Below are positions 45,763-53,900 of a DNA stretch of 64,000 nucleotides, piece after piece; positions within the stretch are counted from its first letter, which is position 1, and each line of letters begins with the position of its first letter. The stretch comes from Pseudomonadota bacterium (GTDB lineage Bacteria; Bdellovibrionota_B; Oligoflexia; Oligoflexales; CAIYRB01), in assembly GCA_026390435.1 (NCBI GenBank), contig JAPLFY010000103.1, positions 1 to 64,000 of the forward strand. The letters are read 5' to 3'. The notes beneath the pieces were generated by a model. That model was given only the letters and a program-made list of their open reading frames with translations, was not told the origin of the DNA and did no database searches. A program made the translations under genes and the position numbers.

Positions 45763-46899
45763 ATGATGAATCACGACGATGTCCGGCGCGACCTTCTACG
45801 CGCCTGGACTGAACAACTTTATAAAGAACACGAAAACGTACGCCTCTACTTTGGTGTACGTATGGGTACGCCTGTTATCTGCGTCGAGGAGCTGACTAGC
45901 TCTTGGGGGCAGTGGCAGGCCACCACCCGCAAGCTAACGATAAGTCGACGCCTGATTGAGCAGCACTCCTGGGATATCGTCATCGAGATCCTCAAGCACG
46001 AAATGGCGCATCAGATAGCCGATGAGCTGCTTGGAGGAGGGGGAGGACTTCCACACGGAGCAGCATTTCAGCGAGCCTGTGACATGCTGCGAGTGGCTGA
46101 GTGGGCGCGGAGTGCCAGCGGGGCATTACCTGAAAGTATTCCCAATTGGCGAGATCGCAGCCTAAGTATTGAGGAAGAAAAATTACTCAAGCGTGTGGAA
46201 AAATTACTCGCTCTAGCAGGATCAAATAACGAGCATGAAGCAGCCCTCGCTATGCAACGGGTACGGCAACTTTACGCGCAGTACAATCTAGAAAGTCTAC
46301 GCGACAAACGTCAGGCGACTTATGTGTACTGCATCATCAACCAAAAACTTAAGCGCATCAGCTCAGAAGAATCGATGATCTTCAGCGTCTTGACGCGGCA
46401 TTTCTTCGTTCGCGCGATTTATCTCGATCAATTCGATGCGCAAGATGCTTGCAGCTATAAAGCTGTAGAACTGCTCGGCACACACGAAAATGTGTTGATG
46501 GCGGAATACGTTTACCACTTTCTCCGCAATCAACTGCGTTCCCTTTGGACGGATTATCAACGCCGCACTCGTAAGCCAGCAAATGCTCGGCGCTCTTATA
46601 TGCTGGGTGTCTTGTCGGGGTTTAGCGATAAGTTGACGGCAGCTGCAGCACAACAGCCAACGGAAAGTGGCGAAACCAAACTGAGTGCAAATGCCGAACG
46701 TGCGCTTATACGCCAAGGGGATCAGGAGCTTGCCGAATTCGTTGGACAACGCTATCCACGCCTAAGTAACCGCCGCAGTGGTGGCCTGCGCGGCGATAAG
46801 AGCTCCTTTGACGCAGGCGTGAGTGCAGGAACTAATCTCAACTTGCATCGCGGCGTCACCGAGCGCAGCGGCAGTAAGGGATTGCTGCTTAAGGGTTAA
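45763..46899 (+). CDS. SprT-like zinc metallopeptidase fused to DUF2786
   Basis: A 378-residue protein. An N-terminal SprT-like zincin has HEMAH at 79-83 and a third likely zinc ligand, His98, in GGLPHGAAFQRACD. A DUF2786 segment follows at about 140-180 (EEKLLKRVEKLLALAGSNNE, AMQRVRQLYAQYNLES), then a helical region carrying RNQLRSLWTDYQRRTRKPAN. DUF2786 and SprT parts co-occur in other bacteria, often in mobile or phage settings, but the function is not known. The start is one of two consecutive ATG codons; no good ribosome-binding site is seen. Confidence 0.78.
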   Translation: MMNHDDVRRDLLRAWTEQLYKEHENVRLYFGVRMGTPVICVEELTSSWGQWQATTRKLTISRRLIEQHSWDIVIEILKHEMAHQIADELLGGGGGLPHGAAFQRACDMLRVAEWARSASGALPESIPNWRDRSLSIEEEKLLKRVEKLLALAGSNNEHEAALAMQRVRQLYAQYNLESLRDKRQATYVYCIINQKLKRISSEESMIFSVLTRHFFVRAIYLDQFDAQDACSYKAVELLGTHENVLMAEYVYHFLRNQLRSLWTDYQRRTRKPANARRSYMLGVLSGFSDKLTAAAAQQPTESGETKLSANAERALIRQGDQELAEFVGQRYPRLSNRRSGGLRGDKSSFDAGVSAGTNLNLHRGVTERSGSKGLLLKG

Positions 46900-47317
46900 A
46901 TTTTCGTGGGATTACTGATGCCCGAAGACTGATGCCCGATGCCCGATTCCCGAAGCCTGATAACTGGTCCAGTGATCACCTGAGCTGATCGAAACATGCG
47001 ACAACTGATGAAACAAAGTCCAAATAAAAGTCGGGCTGAGCTGGCCTATTGCCGAGCGGACGGCTGGCGCAGACGTTTACGAAGATTGCTCCCAGTCAAG
47101 GTTGTAGCAAAGGTGACTGGAAAGGGGATATCGATCAACTTCAGGCAGAGAGTGGGTTGAGGATGCGGCAAGTTGGCGTAGGTGGTGAGTGAGGGGCGTT
47201 GGCGCAATAGGGGTTGAATGACCTACCATCCTACGCGGATTCCCATTGGCGCTGGCGCTATTGCCTGTTCATGATATTTCTTGATAATCCCCCTAAAAAG
47301 GATTATCGTAGAATACT
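46900..47317. other. non-coding region before the AbiE-type operon
   Basis: About 420 bp with no convincing gene. Near 46917-46965 the 9-mer GATGCCCGA recurs in a small slippage-type repeat. GCAATAG (47204-47210) and CTATTGC (47258-47264) form a distant inverted pair. The end holds the palindrome described separately. It marks the transition from housekeeping genes to accessory DNA. Confidence 0.6.
47283..47307. promoter_or_regulatory. palindromic operator upstream of AbiEi-type antitoxin gene
   Basis: GATAATCC, 9-bp spacer, GGATTATC: perfect 8-bp arms ending 10 bp before the antitoxin ATG. AbiEi antitoxins are known to repress their own promoter by binding inverted repeats, so this is the obvious autoregulatory site. 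Its closeness to the start codon suggests a very short or absent leader. Confidence 0.6.
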
Positions 47318-48124
47318 ATGAATGACAAAACACCAGTTCTTGGCAAATTTAAAATGCAGTTTCTGGCTTGGATACAGCTTGAGAAGAAAACTCAAGTTGT
47401 TACAGGTGAGACTGCCGAAGCATTAGGTCTTACAGCCACGCAAGAGCGAAAGCTTCTAAGTCGCATGTCACAGCAAGGTCTGATTGTGCGGCTAAGGAGG
47501 GGGCTCTACATGGTCCCGGCACAAGTCCCTCCGGGTGGAAAGTGGAGCCCAGGGGAGTACAGACTAGCTCGCACGCTGATGGAGGATGCGGGCGCTTCCT
47601 ACCAAATTGGAGGAGCCATCACGTTCCATCAGTACGGTTTTGACGATCAGGTTCCAAACGAGATCACGGTATATAACGACAAAATATCGAGGCGGAGCAC
47701 CATGGGCGGGCTGCGCTTTACCTTTATCAAGGTGCCGGCGAAGCGTTTGGGCGGTAGCAATAAGATGAAATTACCTGATGGTGGAGAAGTAAAGATAGCA
47801 TCGTTACCGCGAGCCCTTATGGATGCGGTCTACGATTGGGATCGCTACAATACGCTGCCACGCGCATACGTCTGGATCGCTGCGCGAAAGGATGAACGGG
47901 AGACAATCAAGGAACTCGTCCGTATTACCTTGCGGCACGGAAATATTGGGACGATGCGAAGGATTGGTTATATCCTTGCAAAATGCAAAGTTTCGCCGCG
48001 ACTGCTTGGTAAGCTTAAGGCCAGAGTGTCCGTAGGGCGGTCGCTGGTCAAGCTCGATCCAACGCGGCCCGCTCGTGGCGACATCAACCGAGAATGGGGG
48101 ATCATTGACAACGAGCAATCCTAA
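47318..48124 (+). CDS. AbiEi-family antitoxin, type IV toxin-antitoxin system
   Basis: A 268-residue protein. The N-terminal winged helix-turn-helix region reads TGETAEALGLTATQERKLLS, RMSQQGLIVRLRRGLYMVPA, the AbiEi/transcriptional-regulator pattern. It continues with YQIGGAITFHQYGFDDQVPN and SLPRALMDAVYDW, the C-terminal antitoxin domain. It precedes the nucleotidyltransferase toxin gene with only a short gap. In studied systems AbiEi counteracts the toxin without direct binding and represses its own operon. The operator palindrome just upstream supports this. Confidence 0.87.
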   Translation: MNDKTPVLGKFKMQFLAWIQLEKKTQVVTGETAEALGLTATQERKLLSRMSQQGLIVRLRRGLYMVPAQVPPGGKWSPGEYRLARTLMEDAGASYQIGGAITFHQYGFDDQVPNEITVYNDKISRRSTMGGLRFTFIKVPAKRLGGSNKMKLPDGGEVKIASLPRALMDAVYDWDRYNTLPRAYVWIAARKDERETIKELVRITLRHGNIGTMRRIGYILAKCKVSPRLLGKLKARVSVGRSLVKLDPTRPARGDINREWGIIDNEQS

Positions 48125-48140
48125 TGGGGCGCTATTAGAT

Positions 48141-48998
48141 ATGGCTCCGCATAACAACGTGGATAAATTTCGCGCAGCTATAGATTATACAGCTGCGACA
48201 AGCGGTTTTCGTCGGGAGCTGATTGAGAAGGATTATTTTTGCTCGATTGTCCTGGCATTTATTTTTGCCGAGGAGACGCCGCTTGTTTTTAAAGGCGGGA
48301 CCTGCCTTAACAAAATACACGTTGGGTTCTACCGGTTGAGTGAGGACCTCGATTTTAGTATCGCCATGAATATTGGGGCGACTCGTGGCGACCGCCGTAA
48401 AGCTATGGAACCAGCAAAGCGTCAGTTTTCGTCCATTCAAAAAGCCGTTCCCGCGCTCAAAATCGTCAGCGATCTGGCCGGTCACAATGAAGGTCGTCAA
48501 TATACAGCGACACTTGCTTATCAATCCGCTGTTGCTCCGATGCCTGGGACAATCAAGTTTGAAGTCGGATTGAGAGAACCGCTGTTTGACGAAGTGCAAC
48601 GGTCATCATCTCGAACTTTGGTTCAGGACCCTTTCAAGAAGGTTGATTTGCTTGCTATCGCGTCGGTTAATTGTCTGTCAGTGAGAGAAGCGTTCTCCGA
48701 AAAAATCAGGGCGGCGTTGACGCGCAAAGAGCCAGCTATCCGCGATCTATTTGATCTAGATTATGCGATCCGTCACAAGACAATCGACCTTAACGACTCG
48801 GGACTGTTGGAATATGCGCGGCGTAAGATTGCGATTCCAGGCACCAACGCCATTGACATCACGGCTTCAAGGGTTGAGGCAATGCGTTTGCAGTTAAAGA
48901 CAGAGTTGCAACCCGTGTTGCGGCAAGATGACTATGATGCCTTTGACTTCGATCAGGCTGTCGTCCAAATCGTGGGTCTTGCCAATGTTCTGAAGTAA
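48141..48998 (+). CDS. AbiEii-family nucleotidyltransferase toxin
   Basis: A nucleotidyltransferase of the AbiEii (DUF1814) family. RRELIEKDYF leads to KGGTCLNK (51-58) and SEDLDFS (67-73, metal-binding Asp69 and Asp71), then PGTIKFEVGLREPL, and the late motif IRDLFDLDYAIRH. Members transfer nucleotides to tRNA or other RNA and block growth, giving phage abortive infection in the lactococcal prototype. Start uncertain: ATG 48141 (285 residues) is chosen, but in-frame TTG 48105 (GGGGGA upstream) and GTG 48075 would overlap the antitoxin gene and couple translation. Confidence 0.86.
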   Translation: MAPHNNVDKFRAAIDYTAATSGFRRELIEKDYFCSIVLAFIFAEETPLVFKGGTCLNKIHVGFYRLSEDLDFSIAMNIGATRGDRRKAMEPAKRQFSSIQKAVPALKIVSDLAGHNEGRQYTATLAYQSAVAPMPGTIKFEVGLREPLFDEVQRSSSRTLVQDPFKKVDLLAIASVNCLSVREAFSEKIRAALTRKEPAIRDLFDLDYAIRHKTIDLNDSGLLEYARRKIAIPGTNAIDITASRVEAMRLQLKTELQPVLRQDDYDAFDFDQAVVQIVGLANVLK

Positions 48999-49356
48999 TT
49001 GAAGATGTCCTACGGCTGACAATCGTAGTGCGTCAAGTGGTGAGCGATTCGTCGCACTTCTTGCCTAACGGCGTGGGGGGGGGCTCGAAATGACTCAACC
49101 GAATCAATTCCAAAAAAATTGACGACTTCAGGCTTGTGATTGTCATCCGGATCGAAGGGCACAATAGCCAAGCGCTAGTGCTTGGATTTTTGGGAATCGC
49201 GGCCACGGCAATTACCATTCTATTCGCGAGGTACAGGCCATCTTTGATCTCGTGGGTGATCGGCGCAACTATGGAGCTGTAAGATGCTCTGGCACTCACG
49301 CAGGCTACCAAGGGCGATGCGGTAAAACCGCGCGCGATCAGCAAAAGTGAAGCTAG

Positions 49357-49460
49357 GGGGTCGGGCACTGGCGCTAAGCTATTGAAAGCGCGAGATCTTA
49401 TGAAGTCAGGTTTTGTGGCGTTCTAATGGTGTCAATGAGTTGCCATAAGTGCCCGACCCC
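49357..49460 (+). repeat. 104-bp element with inverted ends, copy 1
   Basis: Starts GGGGTCGGGCACT and ends AGTGCCCGACCCC, a perfect 13-bp inverted repeat. It differs from the copy at 61812 at only 3 of 104 positions. Flanking GCTAG and AAGAAGCC are also shared, so the unit may be a few bases longer. No coding capacity. Resembles a MITE or a REP-type palindrome pair. Confidence 0.85.
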
Positions 49461-49550
49461 AAGAAGCCCTTAGTTCATTCCCGGTCATTTGACTCGCATA
49501 ATCCACACAACTGTCATGTTGGCTGGGCGCGTTTCCGGATCGAATTAGGT

Positions 49551-49585
49551 GGGGTCAGGCACTGGCACTAAGTTATTGAAAGCTC
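49551..49585 (+). repeat. truncated copy 3 of the palindrome-ended element
   Basis: GGGGTCAGGCACTGGCACTA and the following bases to 49585 match the first 35 bp of the 104-bp element with a handful of substitutions. The match then stops at the 3' end of the hypothetical gene at 49587. An older, decayed insertion. Confidence 0.7.
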
Positions 49586-49586
49586 G

Positions 49587-49985
49587 TTATGTCTTGTGGG
49601 TACATTTTTTGATGTTATCGAGTTCGGCAAGTGCAGAGCTGATCCCATCTTCCCATAATAATGGCCACTGCGGATCCAGCAGGTAATTTAATACCAGGGC
49701 TGGATCCTTGTCCTTATTGGCGATCATGTATTGCACTTTATCCTGAAGCAGGCAATTTACGAAGCGCCCAGGTCCGTCGCTAGACACTATGTGATACTCC
49801 GGATTCTCTCGGCAAAAATCGATAAGCTGAGAAAGATGCCATGAACCAAAGACACCAGAAAAATCTTGCCCCGTGAGTCCTAGCCACTCAAGATCGTAGT
49901 AGTTGTTGATAAGGCCGACTTGCCGGTTGAAATCTTCAGACTGAACCATCAGCTCGATTTTGTTTTCTTTAGCTCTCGCGCTCAT
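49587..49985 (-). CDS. hypothetical protein
   Basis: A 132-residue protein, probably cytoplasmic, with no domain I recognise. ATG 49985 is preceded by GAAGG at 8-9 bp; an in-frame TTG lies two codons upstream. The composition is that of a real acidic globular protein: YYDLEWLGLTGQDF, FGSWHLSQLIDFCRENPEYH, and DPQWPLLWEDGISSALAELD near the C-terminus. Its stop codon abuts a truncated palindrome-ended repeat, so the original C-terminus may have been altered by that insertion. It could belong to an accessory immunity-type family, but nothing supports a specific call. Confidence 0.55.
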   Translation of the reverse strand: MSARAKENKIELMVQSEDFNRQVGLINNYYDLEWLGLTGQDFSGVFGSWHLSQLIDFCRENPEYHIVSSDGPGRFVNCLLQDKVQYMIANKDKDPALVLNYLLDPQWPLLWEDGISSALAELDNIKKCTHKT

Positions 49986-50172
49986 GATCAAACCTTCAGG
50001 TTAGTTTTGCTAAGCAACCTCATAAGATGTATCGGACTGTAATGGTCAGAATTTAGGCGCCATAGTCATTCTGATATAAGGCGCTGTATCTGCAGAGTGA
50101 TTTATCGCCTGGGTAATCGAGAGCGGTCATTTGCAAACCTGCTGAGTAAAAAGAGAATGGCAAGTTTGCCGG

Positions 50173-50525
50173 CTAGTTTCGTAGATTAAAGACTTGGGTG
50201 GCCGCTATGTTGGCACGGTTGATCAAGAAGCGTACTTCCAAAACAAGCCTTGATTGCCTTACAAACTTATTGTTGGCGCTACGCCAGGTGGAGCTGCTGT
50301 GGCTCCAACTAGCTGAAGTTTCAGTCCTGTACAATTTACGACTGAGGCGATTTTGCGCATTCCTGACAAATCTGCGCATCTTACTGTCCTCGGTCGTTGT
50401 CGCCGTAGTGGTGTAGAAGGTACCTAGATAACGCCTCGCCGTATCTCCAATCTTGACGTAAATGCCATCCTGGAGAATCAAACTCGTGGCGCGCGCGTTG
50501 CCGCTGCTCCAGGACGCTACGTCCC
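50173..50525 (-). pseudogene. C-terminal remnant of a phage-type structural protein
   Basis: Minus-strand reading from about 50525 gives ATSLILQDGIYVKIGDTARR, YLGTFYTTT, then TEDSKMRRFVRNAQNRLSRK and SWSHSSSTWRSANNKFVRQS to a stop at 50173. The pattern QDG.YVK.GD..RRYLGTF, TEDS..RFV.N..NR..R and SW....WR.AN is one I know from the C-termini of phage tail or minor structural proteins. Upstream the frame runs into antisense of the IS3-type remnant (from about 50529), so the 5' part of the gene has been lost there. No complete phage genes are nearby. Confidence 0.6.
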
Positions 50526-50528
50526 GAA

Positions 50529-50928
50529 GTGAAATACGCCTTCGTCCCCAATCATCGGGAAGAGTTTGATGTGCTGCTGATGTGCGAGGTGCTCGGTGCA
50601 TCAACGAGTGGGTTTTATACCGATATTTCACTCCGATCGGGGCAGTCAATATGCCAGCTAGGAATTTCAAGGCCAGCTTACCGCATATGACCTAGTGGCT
50701 AGTATGAGTCGTAGCGGTAACTGGTATGATAATGCGCCTATGGAGAGCTTCTGGTACACGCTAAAGACGGAGTTTGTTCACCATGAACAATTTGCCACGA
50801 GGGCAGAAGCTAAAGCAAAAATCTTTGAGCGGATCGAGGTATTTCATAATCGAGAGCGGCTTCACTCATCGCTCGGTTACAAGACTCCAGTTGATTTTGC
50901 ACAAGAGAAAATGTTAGACGCCGCGTAA
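50529..50928 (+). pseudogene. IS3-family transposase (orfB) remnant, internally deleted
   Basis: The GTG at 50529 opens KYAFVPNHREEF and LLMCEVLGASTSGFY, the N-terminus of an IS3-type orfB. At about 50625 the frame shifts, and sequence jumps to HSDRGSQYAS, which holds the second catalytic Asp of the DDE core, so some 150 residues including the first Asp are gone. A TAG at 50659 interrupts this part. It then continues with SMSRSGNWYDNAPMESFWYT and HNRERLHSSLGYKTPVDFAQ, the conserved C-terminus including the catalytic Glu. It cannot make active transposase. An open frame of 77 codons (50695-50928) survives. Confidence 0.82.
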
Positions 50929-50957
50929 TACTCGTGTCCGAAATTGGCAGGGGTACA
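50529..50957 (+). mobile_element. IS3-family insertion sequence fragment with right terminal repeat
   Basis: The transposase remnant ends at 50928, and the sequence TGTCCGAAATTGGCAGGGGT through TACA to 50957 fits an IS3-type right inverted repeat, which ends in CA. No matching left end (TGTACCCCTGCC) was found upstream, so the left side of the element was deleted together with orfA. The end lies 39 bp from the stop of the giant RCC1 lipoprotein gene. Confidence 0.65.
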
Positions 50958-50996
50958 TCAGGAGTGACCTCCGCTGCATTTAGATTTTACCGGGAA

Positions 50997-53900
50997 TCAA
51001 TTCGGCCTGGTCGTATTTGTCGTAGCACCGTTAGCGCTTTGTCCCAAGCTGTTATCCCCCCAACAGGTAAAGTAGGGGCTGCTTGGTTTTAAGCCACATG
51101 TGTGGTTGTTGCCAGCGGCATACTGCTGCGACGTAAAAAATGTTGTGCCGGTAGATAAAGAAATCGCTGAGGTTGGCACTGTACTGCTTGAAGTTAAGGA
51201 GCCGCTACCTAGTTGGCCTTGCGTGTTGGAGCCCCAGCAGTACATGGATCCAGCAGCTGGACCAGCCGCGTTAACGACGCACGTGTGATTGACGCCGGCG
51301 ACAGCATATCCTGGGCTTACTGCTGTCGGCAGTGTTACTGCGAAAGGCGCAGTTTTATCGCCGGACCCAGTTAATTGTCCAGAGGAGTTATTACCCCAAC
51401 AGACCAGCGAAGCCGTCATCGAGATTGAGGATGCTTTTGCCACTGCGCAACTGTGCGTAGATCCGGTAGCAAGATTCATTGGCATGTATCCGCTACCCAG
51501 TGCACTGCCTGTGCCGCTTGCAACTGCAGTCGCAGTTGTTACAGGAGATGTCGTCAAGCTATTGCCGGCTTGCCCGCTGCTGTTTAGGCCCCAGCATTTT
51601 ATTGACATGCCAACCGGTCCAATCGCGATGCCACAATTGTGGTTGGCCCCAGCCGCTAGCGATCTAAACTTGTCGGTGCCTGGTAACGCAACTACCCCTG
51701 TTTTCGCTACTGTATCGTTTTGTCCGAGTTGGCCGTTAGCATTTCCACCCCAACATTGGACGCTCATGTCGTCCATGATGGCGCAGTTGTGTTGCTCACC
51801 AGCGACGAGATAGCGAGGAGACCGGCTATTGGCGAATGCGACGGATGTCGCTGGTCCGCCAGAGGCGTAGCCTAATTGTCCGCTGGAGTTGTTGCCCCAG
51901 CATTTTACCGTGTAATCATTGAGCATGGCGCATGTATGGCTCTGTCCAAGCGCGAGTTGTCGTACCGCCGTGCTGGTGACACTGGTTACGGTGGTCGGTG
52001 TGTTCTCGGTTAAGTTGGCGCTGCCCGTTCCCAGTTGACCAAAGTTGTTGGATCCCCAGCACGTGGTGCCTGATGTACTAAGCAAACAAGTGTGGTTTCC
52101 CCCGGTGTAGATCTTGTTGTCGACGATAAGTGTTTCCAGCGCGGGCGCAAGCTGTGTTGTGCCAGCAGCGCCCATAGCACTGTCTCTGGCCATGAGTTTG
52201 ACTTCACCCGCATTAATCGCCCTGACGTAGACCTGCGTTGTGGATGCTAATGACACAGTTGCAGGGGTGCCAGTGATCAGAGTCACACAAGTATTATCGC
52301 TATAAACCTGCGCCGGACCTTCAAGCTCGATCGCGATACTGCGTGTCGTTACCCCGGACACTGAGTTCCCATTGCTGTCGACCTGGCTAAGCGTAATTGG
52401 TTGGCACGACGCGCTTGCTAGCATGCGCGGAGCCTGGCTCCACTTGAGTGATGTGGCTGTGGTGCTGGTCGGTCCCGTTGATGACGTCCAGCTGACATTC
52501 ACGACATTACTGACCGCAGAATTGCCCGCCGCATCATTTACCGAGAGCTTAAAGCCGTAAGTTCCGGCAGCGCTCGGTGTGACTGTGGTTGCAACGCTGG
52601 TGGTTCCTCCCCCAAGCGTTCCACTTGCGTTGGCAAAAGCTAGAGTGCCGCTGCCGCTCTCCTGGATCCAGTTGTAGGAGCTTGCGCCGCTTACATTAGC
52701 TGAAATATTCAGGCCAGTCAGGACGGTCACTGAGCTTGGTACAGAGCCAAGTGAGGCTGTCGGCGCCGTTTTGTCTACGGTCACTTGTAGGCTTGAGCTA
52801 TAGAGCGATAAGGGGCCGACTGTGTATCTGACGCAAACGCGGCGCGGTCCGTCTGCCCCAGCGGATAGCGTCGCGGCAGTTGGAATGGAAGTAGTGTAGG
52901 TCTGACCACTGCAGCTTGCAGCGGGTAATGTGACGGCATATTCGCTCTTCCAATCGGTCGGGGTGACAGGCGCTTCGATGGCGAGGTCACTTAATCCGGC
53001 GTCGGCATAGTTGATGTAGCCATCAGCTGCCGGCCCCTTGAAATTTACTGCGATGACGCCAAAAGCCTTGGTGGTATTCAGCGTCGTAGTCCCGGAGGCC
53101 AATGAGGTCATAATGCTGATTGGAGATGTCGCAGCCTCGGATGCTCGGACGAAAAACTGACCTTCTGTTGCACCAGCTACCACGGATACTGATGTCGAAG
53201 GTGAGTTGCAACTAGCGTCATTATAAAAACTAGCTCCGCTTCCGCTAGACAGGCTCAAGTCGACTGTCATAACAGCCGGTGCCTGGGACGGTAGTTGCAC
53301 TTTCTGAGGTACACATGCAAACCATGGTAGCTTGTCTAATCCAGGTATTAGCATGCTGGTAATGGGCGCGTTCCAAGTGACCTGTACTTCGTCAAAAGTT
53401 TGGTTACCGGCCGCGTCGCTGGCCACAAATCGCAATCCGTAGGTTCCCGCAGCTACCGGCGTTACAGTTGCGGATTTAGGATTTTGTGCATAGGCCTGAA
53501 TTTGCAGGCCGCTTGAGCCTTTCCATTCATAAACGAGACCGTCCGGCCCGCTACCGGTTACAGTTATGGGTGTCAAGCTACTCAGGACTTGATCAGCGCC
53601 CGCGTCGACGATCGTTGGTGCAATCGTGTCGATGTCGAAATTAGGACTCGACCCGTATAAAGTGTCCATTCCCTTGGTGAAACGGAAACAGTAGCGGTAC
53701 GAGGCTCCGTCCGGGGTAGTCGCTAAGCTGCTGGCCGTCGGTGCCGTTATGAAGCTCTGATAATTTGCGGCGGCGTTACACCTAGTCAAACCGGAGACTA
53801 AGGTGATCTCCGTCATGATGTCAGAGGGCATCTGGCCGAGGGTCAGGATGCTTTGGTTTGCACTTTTGTCATTTGCGTTGATCCACCCATCAGCGGCGAC

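Larger units (their letters stand above)
48999..49586. other. region of degenerate sequence and mobile-element copies
   Basis: Nearly 600 bp without an intact gene. Minus-strand reading of 49030-49160 gives LAIVPFDPDDNHKPEVVNFF followed by GIDSVESFRAPPHAVRQEVR, which looks protein-like. Upstream of it the frame changes, and a run of nine G (49075-49083) lies inside, so this is probably a decayed gene of unknown identity. A complete palindrome-ended element (49357-49460) and a truncated copy (49551-49585) follow. Confidence 0.5.

Noticed and set aside
49033-49368. 111-codon minus-strand gene starting inside the 104-bp repeat
   Set aside because: Start lies in the repeat and the protein-like sequence changes frame midway; treated as decayed sequence instead.
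50173-50670. Single 165-codon minus-strand gene
   Set aside because: Its first 45 or so codons are antisense to an IS3 transposase remnant; only the later part is protein-like, so it is a chimaera.
51000-52120. Possible CRISPR or tandem DNA repeat in the RCC1 region
   Set aside because: Periodicity is at protein level (RCC1 blades) with divergent DNA; no constant repeat and spacer structure.
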